Below, one piece after another: positions 41,273 to 49,245 of a stretch of 64,000 nucleotides of DNA. Made by a program: the position numbers and the translations under genes. The stretch's first letter is position 1. Each line of letters opens with the position of its first letter. The notes beneath the pieces were generated by a model. It saw only the letters and a program-made list of their open reading frames with translations. It was not told the origin of the DNA and did not search any database. Source of the DNA: Sphingorhabdus sp. EL138 (GTDB lineage Bacteria; Pseudomonadota; Alphaproteobacteria; Sphingomonadales; Sphingomonadaceae); NCBI RefSeq assembly GCF_900258045.1, contig NZ_OGVD01000002.1, positions 248,001 to 312,000 of the forward strand. The letters are read 5' to 3'.

Positions 41273-42181
41273 TTATTTCTTGTCCGCTTCGGCTGCCCGC
41301 TCCGCATCAATCATTTTCTTGAACACGGTCCAGGTCGTTTCATTCTTGCGCGGATCATCGCCAGGAGGCGGTGCGGTATACTCGGGATAATTGAGCGCAA
41401 TCTCATCCTTGATCACGTCCGGTAGCTCATCATAGCTCTTCAGCTTCGCGCCCATGGCGTTAAAGACCATCTGTCCTTGCCGTCCGCGCATCTTCATCCA
41501 CGGCATCCAGTCTGAAATCCGTACCCAGCTGATTGATGGATAAGCGGTTGGGTTTTTCGTATCCAGCATCTCGTCAGCCAGCATGGTGAAGTCGAAAATT
41601 TCCATTGCGTGATATTTGTTGCCGACATAATCCTGATAATCGCCCGCCAGCACATTGTGGTAAAAGAGCGGCACTTCGATCGGCATGAACATCCAGTTGC
41701 CCTGTGTGCGGATATTGGGCAGCGTGTAAGGCGTGCCATCGGCGCGATAAGGATAATTCGGCCGGCTGTTCACCGGATCATTGGCGATCTGCATGACCTT
41801 GACCGTCTCTCCCGTCCAGGGATTATCCCATGTGCGCAGTACCTCGTTGGTCTTGGGATCAAGGTAGAACATCACTTCGCGGCTGACTTGCCGGTAACCG
41901 ACACCGCGTTTGGGATCTTCGATCCGTACACATTGCCGGATATTCATGCCTTCACCATTATAAAGATGCCGATCAGGTTCACCCTGTACGCGGGAATAGA
42001 CTTTTCCCGACCAGTGATAAACAGCCGGTACGCCATCAGCGGTCCCGCATTGTGTTCGCTTCATGATCTCCAAGGCATCTTCCGGTTTTTCCGGGTCAAG
42101 CATCCGCGCTGCAGAAGGGCTGGCCAAAGCAAAAGATGCTACCATCGTCGCCAGAGCTGTTTGCCTAAAAAATCGATTCAT
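41273..42181 (-). CDS. DUF1838 family exported protein
   Basis: A 302-residue protein that matches the DUF1838 pattern, with a signal peptide (MNRFFRQTALATMVASFALA, cut near SPSAA). It contains YRQVSREVMFYLDPKTNEVLRTWDNPWTGETV, QGNWMFMPIEVPLFYHNVLAGDYQDYVGNKYHAMEIFDF and SWVRISDWMPWMKM. These aromatic-rich blocks are characteristic of this uncharacterised family, which is frequent in sphingomonad catabolic clusters. ATG at 42181 follows AGGGAG. It is divergent from the CitE/MaoC operon across a perfect operator (42250-42265), so it belongs to the regulon. Periplasmic location is inferred; function unknown. Confidence 0.82.
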   Translation of the reverse strand: MNRFFRQTALATMVASFALASPSAARMLDPEKPEDALEIMKRTQCGTADGVPAVYHWSGKVYSRVQGEPDRHLYNGEGMNIRQCVRIEDPKRGVGYRQVSREVMFYLDPKTNEVLRTWDNPWTGETVKVMQIANDPVNSRPNYPYRADGTPYTLPNIRTQGNWMFMPIEVPLFYHNVLAGDYQDYVGNKYHAMEIFDFTMLADEMLDTKNPTAYPSISWVRISDWMPWMKMRGRQGQMVFNAMGAKLKSYDELPDVIKDEIALNYPEYTAPPPGDDPRKNETTWTVFKKMIDAERAAEADKK

Positions 42182-42249
42182 TTCACGCTTCTCCCTAAAA
42201 ATCATGTCGAGTGATCATGCAATTAATTTCACTTTCTGGTTGACTTTAG

Positions 42250-42265
42250 ATTTGTCCGGACAAAT
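42250..42265. promoter_or_regulatory. ATTTGTCCGGACAAAT operator at the DUF1838 / CitE divergent promoter
   Basis: A perfect 16-bp palindrome, identical to 21813-21828 and 29056-29071. TTGACT at 42240-42245 directly before it looks like the -35 box of the rightward promoter, so the operator would lie in the spacer and repression is likely. The starts are at 42181 and 42291. Confidence 0.85.
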
Positions 42266-42290
42266 TGTGAAGAGGTAATATTGATCGAAC

Positions 42291-43118
42291 ATGATAATGG
42301 ACCCTATGACCGGTTTTACCAACTTCCTTTTTGTGCCTGCCAATCGGCCCGAACGCTTTGAAAAAGCAGCGAATAGCGGTGCAGATCTGATTTGTATCGA
42401 CCTTGAGGATTCGGTCCCTGCAGATCAAAAAGACAGCGCCCGCGAATCTGTCTTGGATGGCTTGAAAACGCTCGACCGGTCAAAAACCGCGGTGCGAATC
42501 AATGGTATAAAGACTGCTTCGGGTCTGGCCGATCTGCTTGCGTTATCGGCCGCTGATCATCTTCCCTCCCTGCTTTTCCTGCCGATGGTGGAAAGTGCTG
42601 CCGAGGTTGAAATTGCCCATTGTATCTTGGGCGACCGGGTTGATGGTCTGGTGCCGCTGATCGAAACGGTCAAAGGCTTGCGTGCTGGCGACGAGATTGC
42701 CGCCAGCGATGGCGTCACTGCTATGATGTTCGGTGGCGGTGATTTTTCTGCGGAGCTTGGTACGAAACTGGAATGGGAGCCGCTTCTGGCTGCACGCGGT
42801 GCGTTTATCCTCTGCTGCGCTTCGGCGGCGATCGCCGCGATTGATGTTCCCTATATCGATATGGGAAATGAGGCCGGGCTGGAAGAAGAATCCGCCAAGG
42901 CAAAAGCAATGGGCTTTCATGCAAAGGCTGCAATCCATCCAAAACAGATTGCTGCCATTGCCAAGGCGATGAAACCGACGGAGGCTGAAGTGGCTGAAGC
43001 GATAGACGCAATAAATGCATTTGATGCAGCTGGCGGCAAAGCGATTAGCCATAATGGGCGTATGCTGGAGGCTCCGGTTATGCAACGATACAGGCATATC
43101 GCGGCAGCAGCCGGATAA
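42291..43118 (+). CDS. CitE-like / HpcH-HpaI aldolase family acyl-CoA lyase
   Basis: A 275-residue member of the CitE/malyl-CoA lyase family (TIM barrel, magnesium-dependent). NFLFVPANRPERFEKAANSGADLICIDLEDSVP near residues 11-43 holds the CoA-binding Arg and acidic residues. VPLIETVKGL carries the metal-ligand Glu, GGGDFSAELG the next ligand, and FHAKAAIHPKQI follows. It would cleave a malyl- or citramalyl-type CoA-ester to acetyl-CoA and a ketoacid. Followed by MaoC, acyl-CoA dehydrogenase and two CoA-transferases, it parallels Ccl of the itaconate route in Pseudomonas. The start at 42291 is uncertain by a few codons. Confidence 0.9.
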   Translation: MIMDPMTGFTNFLFVPANRPERFEKAANSGADLICIDLEDSVPADQKDSARESVLDGLKTLDRSKTAVRINGIKTASGLADLLALSAADHLPSLLFLPMVESAAEVEIAHCILGDRVDGLVPLIETVKGLRAGDEIAASDGVTAMMFGGGDFSAELGTKLEWEPLLAARGAFILCCASAAIAAIDVPYIDMGNEAGLEEESAKAKAMGFHAKAAIHPKQIAAIAKAMKPTEAEVAEAIDAINAFDAAGGKAISHNGRMLEAPVMQRYRHIAAAAG

Positions 43119-43157
43119 AACAGAAGAACAGAATGTTTAATCAACAAGGACAAATAT

Positions 43158-43667
43158 ATGCGTGATGGAGTTATAGAAGTCAGCCCGGGCCGTTTCCGCG
43201 AAACATTTGGACGCTACTTTGAGGATTTTGAAGTCGGTCATATTTACGAGCATCGTCCCGGCCGGACAATCACCGATACCGACAATGTGCACTTCACCTT
43301 GCTGACGATGAACACGCATCCCGCGCATTTCGACTATGAATTCGCCAAGAAAACCGAATTTGAAAAACCGCTGGTCTGCTCTCCGCTGACCGTAGCGTTG
43401 ATGGTCGGGATGAGCGTTTCGGATACCAGCCAGAAAGCAGTAGCCAATCTTGGCTGGGACAAAATCCGCCTCACTCACCCGCTATTTCCCGGCGATACAC
43501 TTTATGCGGAAAGTGAAGTGCTGGAAAAGCGGGAATCATCGTCACGTCCGGAACAGGGCATTGTGACAATCAAGACGATTGGCAAGAACCAGGACGATAA
43601 AGTCGTGTGCACTTTCGAACGCACCATGCTGATCTGGAAACGCGGCTTTGGCGGTGCGGACGATTAA
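43158..43667 (+). CDS. MaoC-like hydratase (itaconyl/mesaconyl-CoA hydratase type)
   Basis: A 169-residue hotdog-fold enoyl-CoA hydratase. RTITDTDNVHFTLLTMNTHPAHFDYEFAKKTEF carries the Asp and His residues of the MaoC active site, in the arrangement seen in mesaconyl- and itaconyl-CoA hydratases. LVCSPLTVALMVGMSVSD and LTHPLFPGDTLYAESEV follow as in that group. It would hydrate an unsaturated branched dicarboxyl-CoA. It lies 39 bases after the CitE-like lyase and before the acyl-CoA dehydrogenase. The order lyase / hydratase / dehydrogenase / transferase suggests a compact route: activate, desaturate, hydrate, cleave. Confidence 0.9.
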   Translation: MRDGVIEVSPGRFRETFGRYFEDFEVGHIYEHRPGRTITDTDNVHFTLLTMNTHPAHFDYEFAKKTEFEKPLVCSPLTVALMVGMSVSDTSQKAVANLGWDKIRLTHPLFPGDTLYAESEVLEKRESSSRPEQGIVTIKTIGKNQDDKVVCTFERTMLIWKRGFGGADD

Positions 43668-43715
43668 ATAAGAGGGGGAGGGAACCCCGAATTTAAGACA
43701 TCAGGAGCGACAAAA

Positions 43716-44894
43716 ATGGCAACGGCAATTGATAATGCACAGCATATGATTGATCCGGAAGAAGAACAGGCTTTCATGGATGCAATCCAGAAATGGATCG
43801 ACCGTTCGGTGAAACCTGTCGTCATGGAACATGACCACGAAGATAAATGGCCGGAGCAGCTGGTTGGCGAAATGGCTGACATGGGGCTGTTTGGTGCAAC
43901 CATCGGCGAGGAATATGGCGGCCTCGGCCTCCCGGCTACCAGCTATGCGAAAATCGTTGCCGAAATAGCCTCGCACTGGATGGCGATAACCGGGATATTC
44001 AATTCACACTTGATCATGGCCTGTGCGGTTGAGCGTTTTGGTACGGCAGAGCAGAAAGCCAAATGGTTGCCCAAATTTGCGAGCGGTGAAATTCGTGGTG
44101 GGCTGGCGCTGACCGAGCCCAATGCCGGCACGGATTTGCAAGCGATCCGTACGACGGCTGTCCGTGATGGTGATGAATATGTGATCAACGGGACCAAGAC
44201 TTGGATTTCCAACGGAATTAACGGCAGTTGCTTTGCGCTGCTGGTGAAAACCGACCCCAAAGCGGACCCGCGCTACAAAGGTATGAGCCTGATGATCGCG
44301 CCCAAAGGTGAAGGCTTTACGGTTGGTAAGAAGTTCAAGAAATTGGGCTATAACAGCATCGACAGCGCGGAGCTGGTATTTGATAACTATCGCATTCCGG
44401 CAGAAAATCTGATTGGCGGTGTCGAGGGACAAGGATTCTTCCAAGCCACTGGCGGCTTGGAACTGGGGCGCATCAATGTCGCGGCGCGGGGTGTTGGTCT
44501 CGCCGAGGGTTCGCTCAGGCTAGCAACGGAATATGCGCAGCTGCGTGAGACAATGGGCAAGCCGATATCCGAGCATCAGGCGATCCAGTTGAAACTTGGC
44601 GAAATGGTGACCCGCGCCAGAGCGGCACGTTTGCTGACTCTTGATGCGGCTGAAGCCTATGATCGCGGCGAGCGCTGTGATCTGGAAGCGGGCATGGCGA
44701 AATATTTTGCTTCTGAAGCAGCGGTGCGGAATTCAGAAGAATCCATGCGTGTTCATGGCGGCTATGCCTATTCCAAGGAATATGAGATTGAACGCTATTA
44801 TCGCGATTCTTTGCTGATGTGTATTGGAGAGGGGACCAATGAAATGCAGCGGATGATTATTTCCAAACAATGGGTGAAAAGGAACCCTGCGTGA
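43716..44894 (+). CDS. Acyl-CoA dehydrogenase
   Basis: A 392-residue FAD-dependent acyl-CoA dehydrogenase, full length. ALTEPNAGTDLQAIRTTAV is the first family signature, KTWISNG the second flavin contact and SEHQAIQLKLGEM typical of the helical part. The catalytic Glu is present in CIGEGTNEMQRMI near residue 375. It would make the 2,3-enoyl-CoA substrate of the MaoC hydratase. ATG at 43716 has AGGAGC upstream. Its stop overlaps the GTG of the next CoA-transferase, so both are coupled. A branched short-chain dicarboxyl-CoA is a plausible substrate by context. Confidence 0.94.
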   Translation: MATAIDNAQHMIDPEEEQAFMDAIQKWIDRSVKPVVMEHDHEDKWPEQLVGEMADMGLFGATIGEEYGGLGLPATSYAKIVAEIASHWMAITGIFNSHLIMACAVERFGTAEQKAKWLPKFASGEIRGGLALTEPNAGTDLQAIRTTAVRDGDEYVINGTKTWISNGINGSCFALLVKTDPKADPRYKGMSLMIAPKGEGFTVGKKFKKLGYNSIDSAELVFDNYRIPAENLIGGVEGQGFFQATGGLELGRINVAARGVGLAEGSLRLATEYAQLRETMGKPISEHQAIQLKLGEMVTRARAARLLTLDAAEAYDRGERCDLEAGMAKYFASEAAVRNSEESMRVHGGYAYSKEYEIERYYRDSLLMCIGEGTNEMQRMIISKQWVKRNPA

Positions 44895-46087
44895 GCGAGG
44901 CCAGGCAACCGCTGAAAGGCTTTCGTGTCCTTTCTGCCGAGCAATATGGGGCCGGTCCTTACGGCACTATGTTTCTGGCGCAGATGGGTGCCGATGTAAT
45001 CAAGATCGAACCGCCAAAAGGCGGCGACACAGCGCGCCATGTCGGGCCGCATTGGCTACGCGAACAGGAAAGCCTCTATTTCCAGAGTTTCAACCTGAAC
45101 AAGCGCTCGCTGACCCTCGATCTGCGTACCGAAGAAGGACAGCAGGTGCTTCATACACTCGCCAAAGACGCGCATGTCGTGGCGAATAATCTGCGCGGAG
45201 ATGTGCCGGACAAGGTCGGCCTTAACTATGACGCTTTGAAAGCGGTCAATCCAGCGATCGTCTGTGCGCATATATCGGCTTATGGACGAAGCAATGAGCG
45301 GTCGAAATGGCCGGGCTATGATTATCTGATGCAGGCCGAGGCGGGTTTCTGCGCGCTGACCGGTGATCCTGACGGGCCGCCAGTGCGCTTTGGCCTGTCG
45401 ATGGTTGATTTCATGACCGGCACAATGGCAGCCGTTGGTTTGCTTGCGGCCTTACTGGATGCGCAGCGTTCCGGCGAAGGCTGTGATGTCGATGTCGACC
45501 TCTTGTCCGCCGCTGTTCACCAGACCAGCTATCCGGCGCTCTGGTATATGAATGAGGATGATGTCACAGGACGTGCGCCTTTTGGCGCGCACCCGTCCGC
45601 GACGCCGAGCCAGATGTTCAAGGCCGCCGATGGCTGGATGTTTGTCATGGCGCAGCTGCCAAAATTTTGGGCCATATTATGCGAGCGTATTGGTCACGAG
45701 GAACTAACTACAGATCCGCGCTTTGATACACCGGCCAATCGTCTGACCAATCGGGAAGCCTTGTCGGACGTTTTGAGCGAGATATTCGCTGCGCAACCGG
45801 TCGCGTACTGGCTCGACCTGCTTCAGGGTCTGATGCCGGTTGCGCCGGTCTATGACCTCGATCAGGCACTGGATAGCCCATGGCTGCAAACCATTGGCAT
45901 GCGGGACACGGTCAGCCATCCCGACCGTGCGGACATGAATGTCTTGTCCAGCCCGATCAAGCTGAATGGCGAGCGATTGCCAAACCGGGCAGGGCCCCTG
46001 CTTGGGGCGGACAGTGACGCTGTGCTGGCCGAGGCGGGCTATGATGCTGATGCGATTGCTGATCTGCGCGCAAAGGGGATAGTCTGA
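44891..46087 (+). CDS. CaiB/BaiF (family III) CoA-transferase
   Basis: A 398-residue family III CoA-transferase. LKGFRVLSAEQYGAGPYGTMFLAQMGADVIKIEPPKGGD and ANNLRGDVPDKVGLNY are the N-terminal signatures. The catalytic Asp lies in GLSMVDFMTGTMAAVGLLAAL near residue 173. It starts with GTG at 44891 inside the acyl-CoA dehydrogenase stop (GTGA). It probably makes the CoA-ester that enters the dehydrogenase/hydratase/lyase sequence, the role of Ict in itaconate breakdown. The next gene is a second, diverged transferase, so one may load and the other exchange CoA. Confidence 0.93.
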   Translation: MSEARQPLKGFRVLSAEQYGAGPYGTMFLAQMGADVIKIEPPKGGDTARHVGPHWLREQESLYFQSFNLNKRSLTLDLRTEEGQQVLHTLAKDAHVVANNLRGDVPDKVGLNYDALKAVNPAIVCAHISAYGRSNERSKWPGYDYLMQAEAGFCALTGDPDGPPVRFGLSMVDFMTGTMAAVGLLAALLDAQRSGEGCDVDVDLLSAAVHQTSYPALWYMNEDDVTGRAPFGAHPSATPSQMFKAADGWMFVMAQLPKFWAILCERIGHEELTTDPRFDTPANRLTNREALSDVLSEIFAAQPVAYWLDLLQGLMPVAPVYDLDQALDSPWLQTIGMRDTVSHPDRADMNVLSSPIKLNGERLPNRAGPLLGADSDAVLAEAGYDADAIADLRAKGIV

Positions 46088-46094
46088 TACGCTT

Positions 46095-47183
46095 ATGGCC
46101 AAACTAACCGGCATCAAGGTCGTTGACCTCTCGCTTTTTCTGCCGGGCCCGATGCTCAGTATGATGATGGCTGACCATGGCGCAGAGGTGATCAAGGTCG
46201 AACCACCGACCGGAGACCCGGCACGGGAAATGGAACCGATGGAGGCGGGCCAGTCGGTCTGGTTCCGCAATCTCAATCGCGGCAAACAGGCGCTGGCGCT
46301 CGACCTGAAATCAGACGAAGGGCGGGAGCAGCTTTGGGAACTGCTGGCCGATGCCGACGTGATGATCGAAGGCTTTCGGCCCGGCGTGATGAAACGGCTG
46401 GGTTTTGACTATGACACTGTGTCAGGGCGTTTCCCGCGCATCGTCTATTGTTCGATTTCCGCCTTTGGGCAGGAAGGCGAAATGGCGCATCATCCTGCGC
46501 ATGATTTGGCCGTGCAGGCCTTGTCAGGGTTTCTGTCCGTCAATGACGGTGCTGATGGCACACCCGTCGTGCCCGGTGTGCCGTCGGCGGATATGGCCGC
46601 GGGGCTCAACGGATTATCGGCGGTATTGATGGCGTTGATCGGGCGCGATAGTTCAGGCGAGGGCGATTATATCGACATCGCGATGTTTGACTCGATGCTG
46701 CCCTGGAGCGCCCATATTGCCGGATCGGCCATTGCCGGTGGTGCTTCTCCCCGATCCCAATCGCAACGGTCATTGGGCGGCGCGGCATTTTACAATGTCT
46801 ATAAGACCGCAGATGAGCGGCATGTCGTCTTGGGCGCGCGTGAAGTCAAATTTGCACGTAATCTTTTGACCGCGCTGGACCGGCTGGACCTGCTGCCACT
46901 TGCCGAAGCGGAGCCGGGTGACGGGCAAGCACCATTGGTTGCGTTCCTGAGGGAGGTTTTCGCGACCAAAACGCGTGATCAATGGGTTGAGTGGTTTGCT
47001 GACAAGGACGTCGCTTTCTCCCCCGTTCTCGATTTTCGCGAAGCGCTTGATCAGGATTTTCTGCGTGAACGCGGCCTGCTGATCGAGGCACATGGCAGCC
47101 ACCAGATCGGCCTCTCTTTCCGCTTTGCGTCGGAAACTGACTGGCAGCCGGAAGACGCACCGACCTTGGACAAGCAGCAATGA
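46095..47183 (+). CDS. CaiB/BaiF (family III) CoA-transferase, tandem second copy
   Basis: A 362-residue, slightly short, family III CoA-transferase. LTGIKVVDLSLFLPGPMLSMMMADHGAEVIKVEPPTGDPAREME and IEGFRPGVMKRLGFDYDTV are present. The catalytic Asp is in GVPSADMAAGLNGLSAVLMAL. It follows the first transferase after seven bases. Low similarity between the tandem copies points to separate substrates or a heteromeric enzyme. It is the last gene of this operon; the stop faces the stop of the GntR/UTRA regulator across eight bases, with no visible terminator. Confidence 0.92.
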   Translation: MAKLTGIKVVDLSLFLPGPMLSMMMADHGAEVIKVEPPTGDPAREMEPMEAGQSVWFRNLNRGKQALALDLKSDEGREQLWELLADADVMIEGFRPGVMKRLGFDYDTVSGRFPRIVYCSISAFGQEGEMAHHPAHDLAVQALSGFLSVNDGADGTPVVPGVPSADMAAGLNGLSAVLMALIGRDSSGEGDYIDIAMFDSMLPWSAHIAGSAIAGGASPRSQSQRSLGGAAFYNVYKTADERHVVLGAREVKFARNLLTALDRLDLLPLAEAEPGDGQAPLVAFLREVFATKTRDQWVEWFADKDVAFSPVLDFREALDQDFLRERGLLIEAHGSHQIGLSFRFASETDWQPEDAPTLDKQQ

Positions 47184-47191
47184 CGCCGGCT

Positions 47192-47971
47192 TTAGTCCAC
47201 CTCGATATGCATCGAATAGGCAAAGCGTTCGCCGGGATGATAGCTCGCCGAAATTTCGAACATCCGGTCGCTTTCGTCAAAATAGCAGCGCAGGATGCGC
47301 AGCACCGGATCACCCTTTTCCAGGCCAAGCTCCGAGAGAATGTCTTTGGTGCCCTTGATTGCCTGGATATCCTGCGTCACCCGGGCCACACTGACTTCGC
47401 CGAGCGTTTCAATCTGCCCAAACAAGGTTGTAGCGTTGACATCAATCTGCGCGACAGCATCGGCCAATTCGGGGTGAACCCAGGCTTCGGTCACCGCAAT
47501 GGGACGCTTGCGCCCAGGCTTCATCCGCTTGCCGCGAAAGGCGAACCAGTCGCCATCAGCCTTGGCGCCAATCTGTTCCACAACATCTTTGGGAATGGCG
47601 CCCGCTTTTTTCTTTTCAAAAGCAATGGTGGTATCGCGCGCATATTGCAAAATCTCGCCAACATTACTCAGCGGCTGGTGCAGCGCACCGGCGCGGGCCG
47701 TCGCCGGTTGAACAACCGTGCCGGAACCCCGCTTGCGCGTAATCAGGCCCTCGGCGGTGAGTTTCCGCAAAGCTTCTCGGACCGTAAAGCGGCTGACATC
47801 ATATTTTTTGCACAAGACGGATTCGGTCGGAAAATCACCGGGATCGGGATAGTCACCGCGCAGCACCGCTTCGCGCAGTTCGTCGGCCAGTTCCAGATAG
47901 CGCGGCTTTTTCTTGGACGAGCTTTTGGATTTAGCGGGTGCTTTCGCAGCCAATTTTTCTCTACCGGACAT
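47192..47971 (-). CDS. GntR family regulator, HutC/UTRA subfamily
   Basis: A 259-residue GntR/HutC-type repressor. A basic lead (KSSSKKK) precedes the winged helix (about 22-92): YLELADELREAVLRGDY, then FPTESVLCKKYDVSRFTVREALRKLTAEGLITRKRGSGTVV. The UTRA effector domain follows, with AITEAWVHPELADAV-like and RILRCYFDESDRMFEISASYHPGERFAYSMHIEVD segments. HutC-type repressors such as DasR bind GTC-TA-GAC palindromes. The window-wide TTGTC-CG-GACAA palindrome has the same architecture, so this is the best candidate for its regulator. Only 26 bases separate its start from the divergent MmgE/PrpD operon. That gap holds CCGTC-TTAG-GACGG, not the 16-bp operator. Confidence 0.9.
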   Translation of the reverse strand: MSGREKLAAKAPAKSKSSSKKKPRYLELADELREAVLRGDYPDPGDFPTESVLCKKYDVSRFTVREALRKLTAEGLITRKRGSGTVVQPATARAGALHQPLSNVGEILQYARDTTIAFEKKKAGAIPKDVVEQIGAKADGDWFAFRGKRMKPGRKRPIAVTEAWVHPELADAVAQIDVNATTLFGQIETLGEVSVARVTQDIQAIKGTKDILSELGLEKGDPVLRILRCYFDESDRMFEISASYHPGERFAYSMHIEVD

Positions 47972-47975
47972 GGGG

Positions 47976-47989
47976 CCGTCTTAGGACGG
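47976..47989. promoter_or_regulatory. CCGTC-TTAG-GACGG inverted repeat between GntR/UTRA and MmgE genes
   Basis: A 5-bp inverted repeat with a four-base spacer fills most of the 26-base divergent gap. It has GTC/GAC half-sites like the regulon operator but with spacer 4 instead of 2. It could be an autoregulatory variant or chance. Confidence 0.3.
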
Positions 47990-47997
47990 GCGCCGCA

Positions 47998-49245
47998 ATG
48001 ACGCAAGAGAGCCTGACCGAGAAATTGGCGACTCATTTGATGCGCCCTGTTGATGAGGCGACCCGGCAACAGGCGCGGCTGCATTTGCTCGACTGGTTGG
48101 GCTGTGTGGCCGGTGCGCTCACCAGCGACGTGGGCAGTTTACCAAGAAAGATTTCGGGAGTGCCGGGCTATCATGGATCTTGGTTAGGTAATGTTCTTGA
48201 GATGGATGACATTCACCGGTCATCCATTTTACATCCTGGCCCGGTGGTCTGGGGAAATATATTTGGTCAATTGGCTGCCGATTTTGACGAAATGTTGGAT
48301 GCTGCCATTCGAGGCTATGAAGCCGTGATCGCTATTGGTTCGACTTTTGACGACCGTCATTATTCGTACTGGCACAATACCTCAACGGCTGGAATATTTG
48401 GCGCTGCAGTATCGGCGTCTTTCTCCTTTGAACAAAAGCCATCCTTGGAAAATGTGGTCGATGCCATGGGGCTGGCTGGATCAGTGTCAGGCGGATTTTG
48501 GCAGATGCGTCATGAGGATACAATTGCGAAGCAGTGGCATATTTTCCATGCTGCAGAAACCGGTTGGCATGCTGCCGAGGCCTCCATGGAGGGCGCTACC
48601 GGCCCCCGCTTCATCCTCGAAGGCCCGCAAGGTCTCTATGCTGCCACTTGCAAAAACCCGAAACCGATGACCTTTCCGGATCAATGGCGTATCCATGAAG
48701 TCAGCTTCAAGCCATGGGGCGCTTGCCGCCATGCCCATCCGGCTATCGATGCGGCATTGGAACTCAAGGCCAAGCTGGGGGCGCTTGACGGTGATATCCA
48801 TGTAGAGACTTATGCCGACGCTATCAGTTTCTGTGATCGCCCGGATCCGAAAACCGTGATCGACGCGAAATTCTCGCTTCAGCATGCGGTTGCCGTGGTG
48901 GCTGAGCGCGACGTGCCGCAGCTTAGCGACTTTGAACCAGATGCGATTGTCGCGCTGTCGGAAAAGCGCGCCGGCGTGACGGCTGGCGAAGCCGGCGATA
49001 TAACCGCTCGCTATCCCGAACATTATGGTGCCCGGGTCACTTGCGGCGGAGAGAGTGTCGAGCTGGTTGATACGCTTGGCGATCCAGAACGGCCTTTGTC
49101 CAAAGAAGGCATTATAGGCAAAGCACGGGCGTTGATCGCATGGGGCGGGCTGCAATCAAAAGAAGCTGATCGTGCAGTTGATCTTGCCCTGAACGGGGAT
49201 GCTGCTGCATCGATCCATGAAATGCTATCAGAGTGGTTGTCATGA
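47998..49245 (+). CDS. MmgE/PrpD family protein, copy 1
   Basis: A 415-residue MmgE/PrpD fold protein, related to 2-methylcitrate dehydratase, cis-aconitate decarboxylase and iminodisuccinate epimerase. The family pattern ARLHLLDWLGCVAGAL at the N-terminus is present, with LEMDDIHRSSILHPGPVVWG (the D-x-x-H pair), GYEAVIAIGS, and the C-terminal-domain opener VSFKPWGACRHAHPAIDAAL. ATG at 47998 is preceded by GGACGGG. It is the first gene of a ten-gene operon and is followed by a paralogue through an ATGA overlap. An MmgE/PrpD gene also accompanies the itaconate genes of Pseudomonas aeruginosa. Exact reaction unknown. Confidence 0.9.
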   Translation: MTQESLTEKLATHLMRPVDEATRQQARLHLLDWLGCVAGALTSDVGSLPRKISGVPGYHGSWLGNVLEMDDIHRSSILHPGPVVWGNIFGQLAADFDEMLDAAIRGYEAVIAIGSTFDDRHYSYWHNTSTAGIFGAAVSASFSFEQKPSLENVVDAMGLAGSVSGGFWQMRHEDTIAKQWHIFHAAETGWHAAEASMEGATGPRFILEGPQGLYAATCKNPKPMTFPDQWRIHEVSFKPWGACRHAHPAIDAALELKAKLGALDGDIHVETYADAISFCDRPDPKTVIDAKFSLQHAVAVVAERDVPQLSDFEPDAIVALSEKRAGVTAGEAGDITARYPEHYGARVTCGGESVELVDTLGDPERPLSKEGIIGKARALIAWGGLQSKEADRAVDLALNGDAAASIHEMLSEWLS

